Below the pieces are notes generated by a model that did not search any database, was not told the origin of the DNA, and was given only the letters and a program-made list of their open reading frames with translations. Below, one piece after another: positions 26,613 through 35,995 of a stretch of 43,367 bases of DNA; position 1 is the stretch's first letter; each line of letters starts with the position of its first letter. The stretch is taken from the NCBI GenBank assembly GCA_002315435.1, contig DCFW01000031.1:1-43367 (forward strand), in the 5' to 3' direction. This DNA is from Bacteroidales bacterium UBA1794 (GTDB lineage: Bacteria > Bacteroidota > Bacteroidia > Bacteroidales > Bacteroidaceae). The translations under genes and the position numbers were made by a program.

Positions 26613-29600
26613 TTAGAATGACATATTAACACCAAACACTAACTGTTTTGTCAATGGGTAATTCATATTTCCGTTCATTTCCGGATCATAGTTTTTCAAC
26701 AAATGACTCTTGGCAAATACAAACGGATTGGTAATCGTCCCATAAAAACGACATTTAGAGATACCTGCTTTCTGTAATAGTTTTGCCGGCATTGTATAGC
26801 CCAAAGTGACATTCTTGATCTTAATGAAAGAACCGTCAACATATTGCAGTGCATAATATCCTGTGTAACTAGACAAAGATTTGTTTGCATTAATTGCAGG
26901 GAAATCATTTGATGCATTGGTTGTAGTCCAATAGTTGAAATCCTTAGGGAAATTACCTTTTCCGGTAGGATCATATGACTCCAACAAACTGTATTTGATC
27001 ATTTGTCCCCAACGTACGTAGGTAAAAATATTCAAATCAAAGCTCTTATATGTAAATACATTTTGAAAACCCAATGTCCAATCCGGAGAATTATGACCTA
27101 ATACTTGATAATCATTTCCACTTACTGAATACTTATTATCTGCAGTATAAGTAGTTTCTACACCACCAACCTTTTTACTATAAGTTCCTTCTGATTCACG
27201 AACCATGCCAGGAACATTTATTTTCAAATCGCCCGGTTGTGCACCGAATACCGCGGCATCTTTCGCTTCGTTTGTTTGCCAAACTCCATCAATCTTATAA
27301 TGATAGTATGACTTTACAGGATGACCAAGAGACAGAGAATAGTCACCATTTGCTATATTATTAGAAGTTCCGTCAATCAATGACATGATCTTTTCTTTAT
27401 TATAGTTGAAAGTGACTGTAGAGCTCCATTTAAAATCACGTTGAACAATGTTACGTGTGTTAAGCGCAAGCTCAATACCTGTATTCTTTGTCTTACAAAT
27501 ATTCATGTTTGTGATATAATTCGATGACGCAGAATAAGCTCCATTTGTCACAGGTAACTGACGACTCCAAATAACACCTTTCGTAGTGGTATTATATAAA
27601 TCACCGGTGAAATCAATGCGTCCTTTAAGTACAGACATATCAACACCTATATTTGCATTGTATGATTTCTCCCACGTAAGATTCTTATTGGTATAATTCT
27701 GTGAAAAATTATAAACGTTTGTCACATTACCGCTAAAGCTTGTGGTTGATTGTTCCAAATTGGATTGTGAGCTATAAGGATTGATATTTGCCGTACCGGT
27801 AACACCATACCCTAAACGAAGTTTCAAATTATCTAACCAATTATGAGTTCCTTCCATGAATTTCTCATCTGAAATACGCCAGCCCAAAGATACAGCCGGG
27901 AATGTTTCCCAACGATGATCGGAAGCTAATTTAGATGATCCATCACGACGGGCAGAAGCAGAAAACAAATAACGACCCAAATATGAATATGCAACACGGC
28001 CAACTAGTCCAAAACCTTTTGACATATTATAAGTTGAACTAACCGTACTGTTTGCATTACCGGTATTACCCATATTATACCAAAGGTATGAATTATCAGT
28101 AATATTGGTTTCCTTCATATAGTTATAATCATATCGATCATGATTCCATGAAGTAACTGCTGTAAGTGTGATATCGTGATCTTTATGTATTTGGAAATTA
28201 TAAGTTAAGATATTTTCCCACTTATAATTCAAATTTCTCTTTTCTGTTACTGAAGCATATACGTTTGCATTTGTACCTACAGCACTAGCATCCGCCATAT
28301 AATATTGATAAGAACCAATACCCTGAAAGTAGTTTACACGAGAATCCGTCAATACTCCTCCAATACGAGAGATGTATGACATTCCCTTCATAGGGTGAAT
28401 CTCTATATAAGGATTGAAATAAAGTTTGTAATCTTGTTCTTGATTCTTATAAACCCCACCTTCAGAATCCAACAATATATTAATGTTTGTACCTCCAACA
28501 GAAGGAGATACATTTAGTTTACCGCTAGAATCTCTAAGAGTTCCTAATGGTACAGCGGTCAATGCTGTTTGAAGATCTGAATATGCTTTATTTTGGTGAA
28601 CATATGACATCTGCGCATTTACACCGACTTTCAACCAAGGTTTCACGGTATGGTCTATACGCATAGTTGATGAATACAATTTGTAATCATCGCCTTTATA
28701 TTGCCCAGCTTCATCAGAGAAGTTTAAAGAAAAATATGCCTTTGTTTTCTCAGTACCACCAGATGCTGACATACTGTAATTTTGGACCAAATTATTTCTC
28801 AAAACTTCTTTTGCCCAATCAATGTATTCACCTTTAGTGTGAGCCGCATATGCACCAGAACCTAGAAGTCCATCCATCACACGCTCATCATCATCGGTAC
28901 TGCTCCAGTTACCCGTAGCTTTATTTGCATCACGGATCGTTTGAATGTAGCTATCCCCGCTACGCATCTTAGGAACGGTTGACCAACCGTTGACTCCTAC
29001 AAAAGCATTAAAATTTACATTGGTTTTACCGACTGCGCCACTTTTTGTGGTTATGATAATTACACCATTAGCTCCGGCTGCACCATATACAGCTGTAGAA
29101 GAGGCATCTTTCAAAACCTCAATAGATTCAATATCATTCGGATTTAATGTAGAATAATCACCAGGCATTCCATCAATGATGAATGTAGGATTACCACTAG
29201 CCGTGAACGAACGGTTACCACGCAATTGCATGTTTACACCCGATCCTGCTTGTCCCGATTCTTTTGTAATATCTAATCCGGCAACTTTACCCTGCAATGC
29301 TTGCATGGGGTTTGATCCCGGATTCAACGCTATATCTTCACCCTTGATAGTGGTGATTGCACCTGTAAGATCGCGTTTTTTAACTGAACCATAACCTATA
29401 ACCACAACTTCATTTAAAGCGGTGTTATTGGGTTCCATTTTGAGATTGAGGAAGTTTTCATCTCGTACTGAAGCAGTCAGATTTTTATAACCGATGTACG
29501 ATAACTCAATACTTGATCCTACAGGAGCCTTTACCGAGAAATTTCCATCAAGATCTGTAACAACAGTCATGTTTGTACCTTTCACTTTAATAGAAACCCC

Positions 29601-29810
29601 GATCATCGATTCTCCTTGTTCATCAACAACCTTTCCCTTAATAAATTTTGTCTGATTAACCGACTGCGCAATATTATTGACCCCTCCAAATGTTGTATTT
29701 GCATACAAACAAGCTGGAGAATACAATGTTGCCGTCAATCCCATCAAAACAGACATCCGCCTGATGTCTTTGCTAAATGCTCTTTTCGCACTTTTACCTT
29801 TGCTCTTCAT
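26613..29810 (-). CDS. susC-like: SusC/RagA-family TonB-dependent transporter
   Basis: A 1065-residue outer-membrane protein. After a long signal region (about 1-40), a carboxypeptidase-regulatory-like Ig domain covers about 57-130 (FIKGKVVDEQGESMIGVSIK). Then comes the plug, opening with LNEVVVIGYGSVKKRDLTGA and including the motif SIEVLKDASSTAVYGAAGANGVIIITTK. A 22-stranded barrel follows, ending in an aromatic residue (GVNMSF). There is no N-terminal STN domain, so it is not expected to signal to an anti-sigma factor. It imports oligosaccharides with energy from TonB. It is the first gene of the polysaccharide operon; no exact TAnnTTTG box was found upstream, which fits a regulated promoter. 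Confidence 0.96.
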   Translation of the reverse strand: MKSKGKSAKRAFSKDIRRMSVLMGLTATLYSPACLYANTTFGGVNNIAQSVNQTKFIKGKVVDEQGESMIGVSIKVKGTNMTVVTDLDGNFSVKAPVGSSIELSYIGYKNLTASVRDENFLNLKMEPNNTALNEVVVIGYGSVKKRDLTGAITTIKGEDIALNPGSNPMQALQGKVAGLDITKESGQAGSGVNMQLRGNRSFTASGNPTFIIDGMPGDYSTLNPNDIESIEVLKDASSTAVYGAAGANGVIIITTKSGAVGKTNVNFNAFVGVNGWSTVPKMRSGDSYIQTIRDANKATGNWSSTDDDERVMDGLLGSGAYAAHTKGEYIDWAKEVLRNNLVQNYSMSASGGTEKTKAYFSLNFSDEAGQYKGDDYKLYSSTMRIDHTVKPWLKVGVNAQMSYVHQNKAYSDLQTALTAVPLGTLRDSSGKLNVSPSVGGTNINILLDSEGGVYKNQEQDYKLYFNPYIEIHPMKGMSYISRIGGVLTDSRVNYFQGIGSYQYYMADASAVGTNANVYASVTEKRNLNYKWENILTYNFQIHKDHDITLTAVTSWNHDRYDYNYMKETNITDNSYLWYNMGNTGNANSTVSSTYNMSKGFGLVGRVAYSYLGRYLFSASARRDGSSKLASDHRWETFPAVSLGWRISDEKFMEGTHNWLDNLKLRLGYGVTGTANINPYSSQSNLEQSTTSFSGNVTNVYNFSQNYTNKNLTWEKSYNANIGVDMSVLKGRIDFTGDLYNTTTKGVIWSRQLPVTNGAYSASSNYITNMNICKTKNTGIELALNTRNIVQRDFKWSSTVTFNYNKEKIMSLIDGTSNNIANGDYSLSLGHPVKSYYHYKIDGVWQTNEAKDAAVFGAQPGDLKINVPGMVRESEGTYSKKVGGVETTYTADNKYSVSGNDYQVLGHNSPDWTLGFQNVFTYKSFDLNIFTYVRWGQMIKYSLLESYDPTGKGNFPKDFNYWTTTNASNDFPAINANKSLSSYTGYYALQYVDGSFIKIKNVTLGYTMPAKLLQKAGISKCRFYGTITNPFVFAKSHLLKNYDPEMNGNMNYPLTKQLVFGVNMSF

Positions 29811-30021
29811 ATAACCTACTTACTTGTTACTTTTAAGTCTCCTGTTATACCTTACAAAACAATCTTTACCCAATAAAAAAACTAAAAAAACCTATATCAA
29901 AAATTATACCTAAAAACAATTACCTTAAAAAAGACTATAACCTTTTATTTATCCTTTACTCTACGACGAAAATTCAAGCTATTCGTACTCATCATACTCA
30001 TAAAAATCAGAAAACATTTCA

Positions 30022-30029
30022 TATATTTG
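30022..30029 (+). promoter_or_regulatory. candidate -7 box for the TraB/GumN-like gene
   Basis: TATATTTG matches TAnnTTTG, 39 bases before the ATG. No TTTG -33 box lies at 19-21 bases upstream, so support is partial. Confidence 0.35.
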
Positions 30030-30068
30030 TGCTTTTGGTAAGATAAAATCATAGTAAAAAGCATCAAC

Positions 30069-30953
30069 ATGAAAAAGTTCCTTTCAATCATTCTGTTTGC
30101 ATCTATCGCTATAACTTCAAACGCACAAATATTATGGAGAATATCCGGTAACGGATTGGAAAAGCCTTCATATATTTTAGGTACCCATCATTTGGCACCT
30201 CTTAGTATTATTGACAGTATTAAGGGATTGCCCAAAGCATTAGAATCAACAACACAAATTGTTGGAGAAATAAATATGGCTAACATCAAGAATCCTGACA
30301 TGATTCAATTGATGCAAAAAGAAATGATGATTAGCAGCGACACTACTCTTGCTTCATTGTTCAACAAAGAGGAGTTTGATACAATTAATAAATTGACTAA
30401 AAAGTACTTGACGTTGGACATTTCGCTTACTCCAAAATTAAAACCCTCTTTTCTGGAAAGTAATTTGATGGTAGCGATATACATGAAACAAATCAACGGG
30501 TTTAACATGAATGAGCAATTGGACTCCTATTTCCAAACGGAGGGAATGAAAAAAGGGAAAAAGATTATAGCATTAGAAACACTGGAATTCCAATTTCATA
30601 TACTTTACAGCAGCTCTTCTCTGAAACGTCAGGCAGAAATGTTACTTTGTGAACTGAACAACATAGATACGACATTAGCATTGACTAAAGAATTAACGAG
30701 TGACTATATGAAACAAGATCTGAATGCATTGCTAAAACTCTCTGAGAAAAAACAAAATAATCAATGCGACCCTAATCCTGATGAGCTTGAAATGACCATC
30801 TACAATCGAAACAGAAATTGGGCAAAACAATTGCCTAAGATAATGAAAGAGGCTCCTGCATTTATTGCCGTCGGTGCATTGCACTTACCTGGTGACAAAG
30901 GTTTATTACATTTACTAAAATTGCAAGGATACAAAGTAGAGCCTATAAAATAA
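30069..30953 (+). CDS. secreted TraB/GumN-family protein
   Basis: A 294-residue protein with a signal peptide ending in SNAQ (residue 20). It has the TraB/GumN (PF01963) marks: an N-terminal YILGTHH motif (about 35-41) and a C-terminal VGALHLPGDKGLLHLLKLQGYKVEPI block (about 268-293), with a helical region and KIIALETLEFQ (near 178) between. These motifs group the family with Tiki-like metalloproteases, where the GTHH histidine, the glutamate and the C-terminal histidine are proposed to bind metal. Activity has not been shown for most bacterial members. It stands alone, divergent from susC and convergent with a pectate lyase gene. Confidence 0.85.
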   Translation: MKKFLSIILFASIAITSNAQILWRISGNGLEKPSYILGTHHLAPLSIIDSIKGLPKALESTTQIVGEINMANIKNPDMIQLMQKEMMISSDTTLASLFNKEEFDTINKLTKKYLTLDISLTPKLKPSFLESNLMVAIYMKQINGFNMNEQLDSYFQTEGMKKGKKIIALETLEFQFHILYSSSSLKRQAEMLLCELNNIDTTLALTKELTSDYMKQDLNALLKLSEKKQNNQCDPNPDELEMTIYNRNRNWAKQLPKIMKEAPAFIAVGALHLPGDKGLLHLLKLQGYKVEPIK

Positions 30954-30956
30954 ATA

Positions 30957-30991
30957 ATGGGCGGATTCTGATTATTACAGAGACCGCCCAT
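30957..30991. terminator. hairpin between convergent TraB/GumN-like and pectate lyase genes
   Basis: ATGGGCGG (30957-30964) pairs with CCGCCCAT (30984-30991), with four more pairs inside past a two-base mismatch (TCTG with CAGA). TCTTCTT follows on the plus strand. It probably ends transcription from both sides. Confidence 0.55.
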
Positions 30992-31003
30992 CTTCTTAAA
31001 ACA

Positions 31004-32479
31004 TTATTTCTTGACTATACCTTTTGTAATAGGTATAGTTTCACCCATTAAACTGCAAAGATATACTTCTAAAGCTGTATACCCGTCCTTTGATACCACA
31101 GCATTTCCATCTTCAGGATTCTTCGGATCTAATCCGTGTTTCAATTCCCACGCATCATCTATTCCATCATGATCAGCATCTGTTACAGGAGTTCCTGATT
31201 TGTATACAGGCCAATCTTCCGCATCAGCAGGAGAATCAATATATCCCGGTACACCTAAGGATGCAGAATACTTTGCTGTTCCTTTCGCAACCTCGTTCAC
31301 AACTCTTTTCTCTACAACATCACGATTGATTGTGCCTACTTTTGCTAAAACCGACAGATAAGCGGCATCGGCTGATTCCGGTGTGGTTTTGTAGTCATTA
31401 TAGTTGTAAGAATTCGTTTCAGGATAGAAAGAGGTAGGATAAAGTAAAGTCTCTGATTTCAACGAATCGATCGAATATCCGGTATTATTATGTATTGCTT
31501 CCCAATTGTTTGAAGTAGCTCTTTTATCACCAACCATCTTATTTCCACTAAAATACCACTTAGAAGGTCCGGTCATAGTATACTTGTTACGAGGAGCAGA
31601 CAATTCTATAAAATAATTTCCGCTAGTGGGTGTGCCTGGTCCCGGTTTATAATAATTACCTATGAAATTGCACTCGTGTTGAGAATTAGGCCCTGCTTCA
31701 TTCTCGCCTCCATAGCAAGAATTCTGTTTGCCCCAATTATAATTTACATTATTAATATATTCCAGAAGGACTTTTCTATCCTGATGAGGGTTGTTGGCCC
31801 CATTCAATCTGGCCGAACGATTATGATTATGTGCCAACAAATTATGGCAATAAGTTGCAGGTGATCCACCCCATTGTGCACCATAACTGCGTGAACCTTT
31901 GTGATGACCTGCATTATACAATCCTTCATGAAGAATACACCATTGAACAGTGGTGAAATGGTTGTCATACATAGTTACATTTTCTTCAGCAGACCAGCCG
32001 AAACAACAATGGTCAATAATGACATTCGATGCATTCTCTATTCCCATAGAACCTCCCGCTATAAAGTGGGCATCATCTTTTAATCCGATACGGACACGGA
32101 TGTTACGAATAACCAGATTCGTGGAACCACCGAAATTAAGTTTAGCACCTCTAATTAGTATTCCACTACCGGGAGCTGTTTGTCCGGCAATGGTAAAGTC
32201 ATCTCGTTTACAACGGATATCAGAGCCCAATGTAATAATACCTCCTACTCGAAATACCACAGTCAATGGCTCACCCGGATATTGGCGTAACGCCCACCTC
32301 AAAGAACCATCAACAGAATCATGCAGAGTAGTAACCTCTACCACCTTTCCACCACGACCGCCAGTTGCATATTTACCGAAACCTTGTGCTGTGGGAAAAG
32401 CTAAAATAGAATGTCCCCAAATATTACTAGAGAGGGAGATTCCTGCTATCAATAGAAAAATTGATACAACTTTTTTCAT
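31004..32479 (-). CDS. PL1-type pectate lyase with C-terminal calcium-binding motif
   Basis: The frame is open from 32512, but the signal peptide begins at the internal Met at 32479 (MKKVVSIFLLIAGISLSS), so I start there; the product is 491 residues. The parallel beta-helix opens with FPTAQGFGKYATGGRGGKVV, followed by TIAGQTAPGSGI, DHCCFGWSAEENVTMY and HNHNRSARLNG, where the Arg is the likely catalytic base by PL1 analogy. The C terminus has DADHDGIDDAWELKHGLDP, a thrombospondin-3/dockerin-like calcium-binding motif, which may anchor or stabilise it. PL1 enzymes cleave polygalacturonate by beta-elimination. It is divergent from a second, similar lyase gene. Confidence 0.88.
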   Translation of the reverse strand: MKKVVSIFLLIAGISLSSNIWGHSILAFPTAQGFGKYATGGRGGKVVEVTTLHDSVDGSLRWALRQYPGEPLTVVFRVGGIITLGSDIRCKRDDFTIAGQTAPGSGILIRGAKLNFGGSTNLVIRNIRVRIGLKDDAHFIAGGSMGIENASNVIIDHCCFGWSAEENVTMYDNHFTTVQWCILHEGLYNAGHHKGSRSYGAQWGGSPATYCHNLLAHNHNRSARLNGANNPHQDRKVLLEYINNVNYNWGKQNSCYGGENEAGPNSQHECNFIGNYYKPGPGTPTSGNYFIELSAPRNKYTMTGPSKWYFSGNKMVGDKRATSNNWEAIHNNTGYSIDSLKSETLLYPTSFYPETNSYNYNDYKTTPESADAAYLSVLAKVGTINRDVVEKRVVNEVAKGTAKYSASLGVPGYIDSPADAEDWPVYKSGTPVTDADHDGIDDAWELKHGLDPKNPEDGNAVVSKDGYTALEVYLCSLMGETIPITKGIVKK

Positions 32480-32552
32480 GTCATTATTTTTATATAGACG
32501 TAAAACTTGCATATTTGTAATCTTTGATCAAAAATCAGAATAAAAGTTAGTA

Positions 32553-32560
32553 CAAAACTA
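32553..32560 (-). promoter_or_regulatory. candidate -7 box for the minus-strand pectate lyase
   Basis: TAGTTTTG on the minus strand matches TAnnTTTG. The nearest upstream TTTG is 25 bases away, longer than normal. It lies about 73 bases before the chosen ATG. Confidence 0.3.
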
Positions 32561-32604
32561 CTAATTAATAGTCTTTTATTAAATCCAAATATAATAATAA
32601 TATT

Positions 32605-34287
32605 ATGAACAGAAGACTAATGCTTTTGTGTGCCATAGCGGTGGCGGGTTCATGCCAAACTATGCGTGCGCAATATCCACAAGTTCCAAAAGACATTCAA
32701 GATGCTACGAATAAAATGATGAAAGAGGCTGAGGCTCACTCAGACTCTGCATGGCAAGTAGCATTGCCTATTGTTGAAAAAGAGGCTAACGAGGGTCGTC
32801 CTTACATTCCTTGGGCTGCTCGTCCAACCGATTTACCTCAAGCAAGCATTCCTTCATTCCCCGGTGCTGAAGGTGGAGGTATGTACAGTTTCGGTGGTCG
32901 TGGCGGTAAAGTAATCACTGTAACCAACTTAAATGATAGTGGTCCTGGTTCATTCCGTGCCGCTTGCGAAATCGGTGGTGCCAGAATCATTGTGTTCAAT
33001 GTAGCTGGTGTAATCCATCTTAAAACTCCTCTTATCGTACGTGCTCCATATTTAACCATTGCCGGACAAACAGCTCCCGGAGACGGTGTTTGTGTTGCCG
33101 GAGAATCTGTTTGGATCAACACTCATGATGTTGTAGTTCGTCATATGCGTTTCCGTCGTGGTGAAACAAATGTAGGTCGTCGCGACGATAGCTTCGGAGG
33201 AAATCCTGTAGGTAACATCATGCTTGACCACTGCTCATGTACATGGGGTTTGGACGAGAATGTATCATTCTATCGTCACATGTATCAAGCAGGTCCTACT
33301 TATCCAGAACAAAAATTGCCAACTGTCAATGTAACCATTCAAAATACATTATCAGCAAAAGCTCTTGATACTTACAATCATGCTTTTGGTAGTACGCTTG
33401 GTGGCGAAAATTGCTCATTCATGCGTAACATGTGGGCATCAAACGCCGGTCGTAACCCTTCTATCGGATGGAACGGGATATTCAACTTTGTAAACAATGT
33501 CGTATATAACTGGGTACACCGTTCTGTAGATGGTGGTGACTGGTCTGCATTATACAATATAGTAAACAATTATTACAAGCCAGGTCCACTTACAAAAACA
33601 GAAGATCCTGTAGGACATCGTTTTTTGAAACCTGAAGCAGGACTAAGTCGTAATAAACAACTTAAATTCGGTCGTGTATACATCAATGGTAACATTATGG
33701 AAGGTAACGATTCTATCACAGCTGACAACTGGAAAGGTGTACAGTGTGAGGAACAAAATGATACTAAAGGATATACCGAAACAATGAAATGGAACAAACC
33801 GTTCCCAATGCCTTACATCACTATCATGCCTGCTAAAGATGCCTACAACTTTGTTGTAAGCAATGTAGGTGCTACACTTCCTAAACGTGATATCGTTGAT
33901 GAACGAATCATTGAAGAAGTTAAGACAGGTAAGGCTTATTATGTAAAAGGTTTGGACCCCAAATCATTTTATCAATTCAAGACTCGTCGTTTGCCACAAG
34001 GTTCATATGAAAAAGGTATTATCACCGATATCAAACAAGTTGGTGGTTATCCTGAATATAAAGGCAAACCTTACAAAGATTCTGATGGCGACGGTATGCC
34101 TGATGAATGGGAAAAAGCTCATGGCTTGAACCCAAAAGATCCTAGCGATGCTAATAAAGACTGTACCGGCGACGGATACACCAACATTGAGAAATATATC
34201 AATGGAATCAGCACAACACAAAAGACAGATTGGACAAATTTGAAGAACAACATTGATACCTTGGCTAAACAAGGAAAATTGATGTAA
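32605..34287 (+). CDS. PL1-type pectate lyase with calcium-binding tail (second copy)
   Basis: A 560-residue secreted protein with a signal region ending near AQYPQ (residue 25). A helical linker of about 50 residues (QDATNKMMKEAEAHSDSAW) precedes the lyase. The beta-helix begins FPGAEGGGMYSFGGRGGKVI and continues with TIAGQTAPGDGV, RRGETNVGRRDDSF, DHCSCTWGLDENVSFYRHM and ASNAGRNPSIG, whose Arg is the catalytic candidate. The tail DSDGDGMPDEWEKAHGLNPKDPSD is a calcium motif like its neighbour's, plus a second DCTGDGYTNIEKYI. It probably arose by duplication with the divergent lyase, but the two differ in the N-terminal helical extension. A strong terminator follows. Confidence 0.88.
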   Translation: MNRRLMLLCAIAVAGSCQTMRAQYPQVPKDIQDATNKMMKEAEAHSDSAWQVALPIVEKEANEGRPYIPWAARPTDLPQASIPSFPGAEGGGMYSFGGRGGKVITVTNLNDSGPGSFRAACEIGGARIIVFNVAGVIHLKTPLIVRAPYLTIAGQTAPGDGVCVAGESVWINTHDVVVRHMRFRRGETNVGRRDDSFGGNPVGNIMLDHCSCTWGLDENVSFYRHMYQAGPTYPEQKLPTVNVTIQNTLSAKALDTYNHAFGSTLGGENCSFMRNMWASNAGRNPSIGWNGIFNFVNNVVYNWVHRSVDGGDWSALYNIVNNYYKPGPLTKTEDPVGHRFLKPEAGLSRNKQLKFGRVYINGNIMEGNDSITADNWKGVQCEEQNDTKGYTETMKWNKPFPMPYITIMPAKDAYNFVVSNVGATLPKRDIVDERIIEEVKTGKAYYVKGLDPKSFYQFKTRRLPQGSYEKGIITDIKQVGGYPEYKGKPYKDSDGDGMPDEWEKAHGLNPKDPSDANKDCTGDGYTNIEKYINGISTTQKTDWTNLKNNIDTLAKQGKLM

Positions 34288-34310
34288 TTCAATACGAATC
34301 ATAATCATAA

Positions 34311-34344
34311 AAAATCCCGGCAGTGTTCATCTGCCGGGATTTTT
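34311..34344 (+). terminator. strong intrinsic terminator, bidirectional
   Basis: AAAATCCCGGCAG (34311-34323) and CTGCCGGGATTTT (34331-34343) form a 13-pair stem with a seven-base loop. T-rich sequence follows on the plus strand, and the A-rich start serves as a T-run on the minus strand. It lies between the pectate lyase and the convergent adenylating-enzyme gene. Confidence 0.9.
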
Positions 34345-34362
34345 ATTTATGTGTTGCTATTA

Positions 34363-35874
34363 TTATTTATTCAACTTCAACATTTCTTCCATGTAATCTC
34401 GATTATTACTCAAACGAGGAATCTTATGCTGACCTCCCAATTTACCCTTCATCTCCAACCAATCATGAAACAATCCTTTGCGAGCTTCAATCAATTCAAG
34501 AGGTTGTAAGGCGATGTCTTTCCATCTCTTTGCTTCGTAATCACTATTTACCTCTTTCAACGTATCGTCCAATACTTTAGCAAATGTAGAGAAAGAATCG
34601 GGTTGCTTGACAAACTCTATCAGCCATTGGTGTCTGCACTTAGCCGTAGAGTCCATAAATACAGGAGCGGCACTATAATCGCTAATCAGAGCACCTGTCA
34701 CTTCACAAGCTTTTGCAAGTCCTCGCTCAGCATTATCCACAATCAATTCTTCTCCAAAAGCATTAATAAAATGTTTGGTTCGGCCGGTAATGATAAATTT
34801 ATAAGGATTCTTAGAAGTGAACTTCACGGTATCACCTATCATGTAACGCCATAAGCCACAACTTGTGGAAATAATCATTGCATAATTTTTATTCAATTCC
34901 ACATCGGTAAGACAATAAGTCTTAGGATTTTCTTTTTCCAATTCCTCCAAAGGCATAAACTCATAAAAGATATCATAATCTATCATAAGTAACATTGAAT
35001 GATCATTCTCTTCATCTTGGATGCCAAAGAAACCTTCACTCGCATTATATGTCTCCACATAATGCATCTTATCTGAATGTATTAATTGTTGGTATTGTTC
35101 TCTATAAGGAGTGAAACTGACGCCTCCATGGAAAAAGACTTCCAAATTAGGCCAAACTTGTTCGAGAGAAGACTTTCCGGTTTTATCCAATATGCTTTTG
35201 ATCAATACCAGAAGCCAGGATGGAACTCCGGAAATATTTGTAACATCAGAATGAATAGTAGTTTCTGTAATCGCTTTTATCTTACTTTCCCACTCATTCA
35301 TCAATGCAATCTTCTTACTTGGTACTCGCACATGATTAACAAGAGGACTTAGGTTTTCCATTAATATGGCAGACAGATCACCTACTAAACTGTGATTTGA
35401 ATCCATATTAGGAGTATGACTTCCCCCCAATATCAAACCTTTTCCATCAAAAAAACGACTGTAAGGATTAATACGATTAATATAAAGCGAAACGCAATCA
35501 GCCCCTCCACGATAATGTATATTATACAATCCTTCACGGCTGACCGGTAAAAATTTACTCTTATCATTAGTGGTTCCCGATGATTTTGCAAACCATATAA
35601 TTTCGGAAGGCCACAGAATATTCTGCTCCCCCTTCTTCATACGTTCTACATAAGGCTTTAAGTCCTCGTAGGTGTTTATAGGAACTCTTCTTTTGAAATC
35701 ATCATAATCCGTAATGGTTCTATAATCATACTTAAGTCCCCATTCCGTATTCTTTGCTTTACTAATCAGCTTTTCTAAGACTTGTTCTTGAAGCAGAGCC
35801 GCATCCGTGTCATATTTACGGATAATTCTTTCCCGAGGCTTAAAAAACAAATTTACCAGCTTAGTGCTATTCAT
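34363..35874 (-). CDS. GH3 auxin-responsive-promoter-family acyl-adenylating enzyme
   Basis: A 503-residue cytosolic protein of the GH3 family (PF03321; not glycoside hydrolase family 3). The ATP-binding loop is FAKSSGTTNDKSKFLP (about 95-110). The second motif is YNASEGFFGIQDE, and the third, LVDNAERGLAKACEVTGALISDYSAAP, precedes the C-terminal domain. Plant members adenylate a carboxylate such as jasmonate or auxin and join it to an amino acid. The bacterial role is unknown; it may amidate a fatty or aromatic acid. It has its own full promoter upstream and lies near typA, but not in the same unit because a hairpin sits between. Confidence 0.88.
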   Translation of the reverse strand: MNSTKLVNLFFKPRERIIRKYDTDAALLQEQVLEKLISKAKNTEWGLKYDYRTITDYDDFKRRVPINTYEDLKPYVERMKKGEQNILWPSEIIWFAKSSGTTNDKSKFLPVSREGLYNIHYRGGADCVSLYINRINPYSRFFDGKGLILGGSHTPNMDSNHSLVGDLSAILMENLSPLVNHVRVPSKKIALMNEWESKIKAITETTIHSDVTNISGVPSWLLVLIKSILDKTGKSSLEQVWPNLEVFFHGGVSFTPYREQYQQLIHSDKMHYVETYNASEGFFGIQDEENDHSMLLMIDYDIFYEFMPLEELEKENPKTYCLTDVELNKNYAMIISTSCGLWRYMIGDTVKFTSKNPYKFIITGRTKHFINAFGEELIVDNAERGLAKACEVTGALISDYSAAPVFMDSTAKCRHQWLIEFVKQPDSFSTFAKVLDDTLKEVNSDYEAKRWKDIALQPLELIEARKGLFHDWLEMKGKLGGQHKIPRLSNNRDYMEEMLKLNK

Positions 35875-35899
35875 TATAAAAATTATTCGAGTTTACACG

Positions 35900-35931
35900 C
35901 AAATGTAGTCGTTATTATCGATATAACCAAA
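35900..35931 (-). promoter_or_regulatory. Bacteroidetes-type promoter for the GH3-family enzyme gene
   Basis: On the minus strand TTTG (35931-35928), a 20-base spacer and TACATTTG (35907-35900) match the full consensus. It ends about 25 bases before the ATG. The -33 box directly adjoins the hairpin that follows typA. Confidence 0.7.
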
Positions 35932-35961
35932 CAAGCCACATCTATATAAAGATGTGGCTTG
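35932..35961 (-). terminator. hairpin after typA
   Basis: CAAGCCACATCT (35932-35943) pairs exactly with AGATGTGGCTTG (35950-35961) across a six-base loop. On the minus strand it follows typA and is trailed by TTTGGTT, a modest T-run. It is a likely terminator that insulates the downstream promoter. Confidence 0.6.
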
Positions 35962-35995
35962 CTATTTATATTGTATATAATCAGATTAGAACAAC

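Noticed and set aside
31950..32543. Plus-strand 197-codon frame opposite the pectate lyase start
   Set aside because: It is the shadow of the lyase gene, whose signal peptide and beta-helix motifs are unmistakable.
34363..35874. Reading the GH3-family enzyme as glycoside hydrolase family 3
   Set aside because: The motifs (KSSGTTNDKSK) are those of the GH3 auxin-responsive acyl-adenylating family; the shared name is a coincidence.
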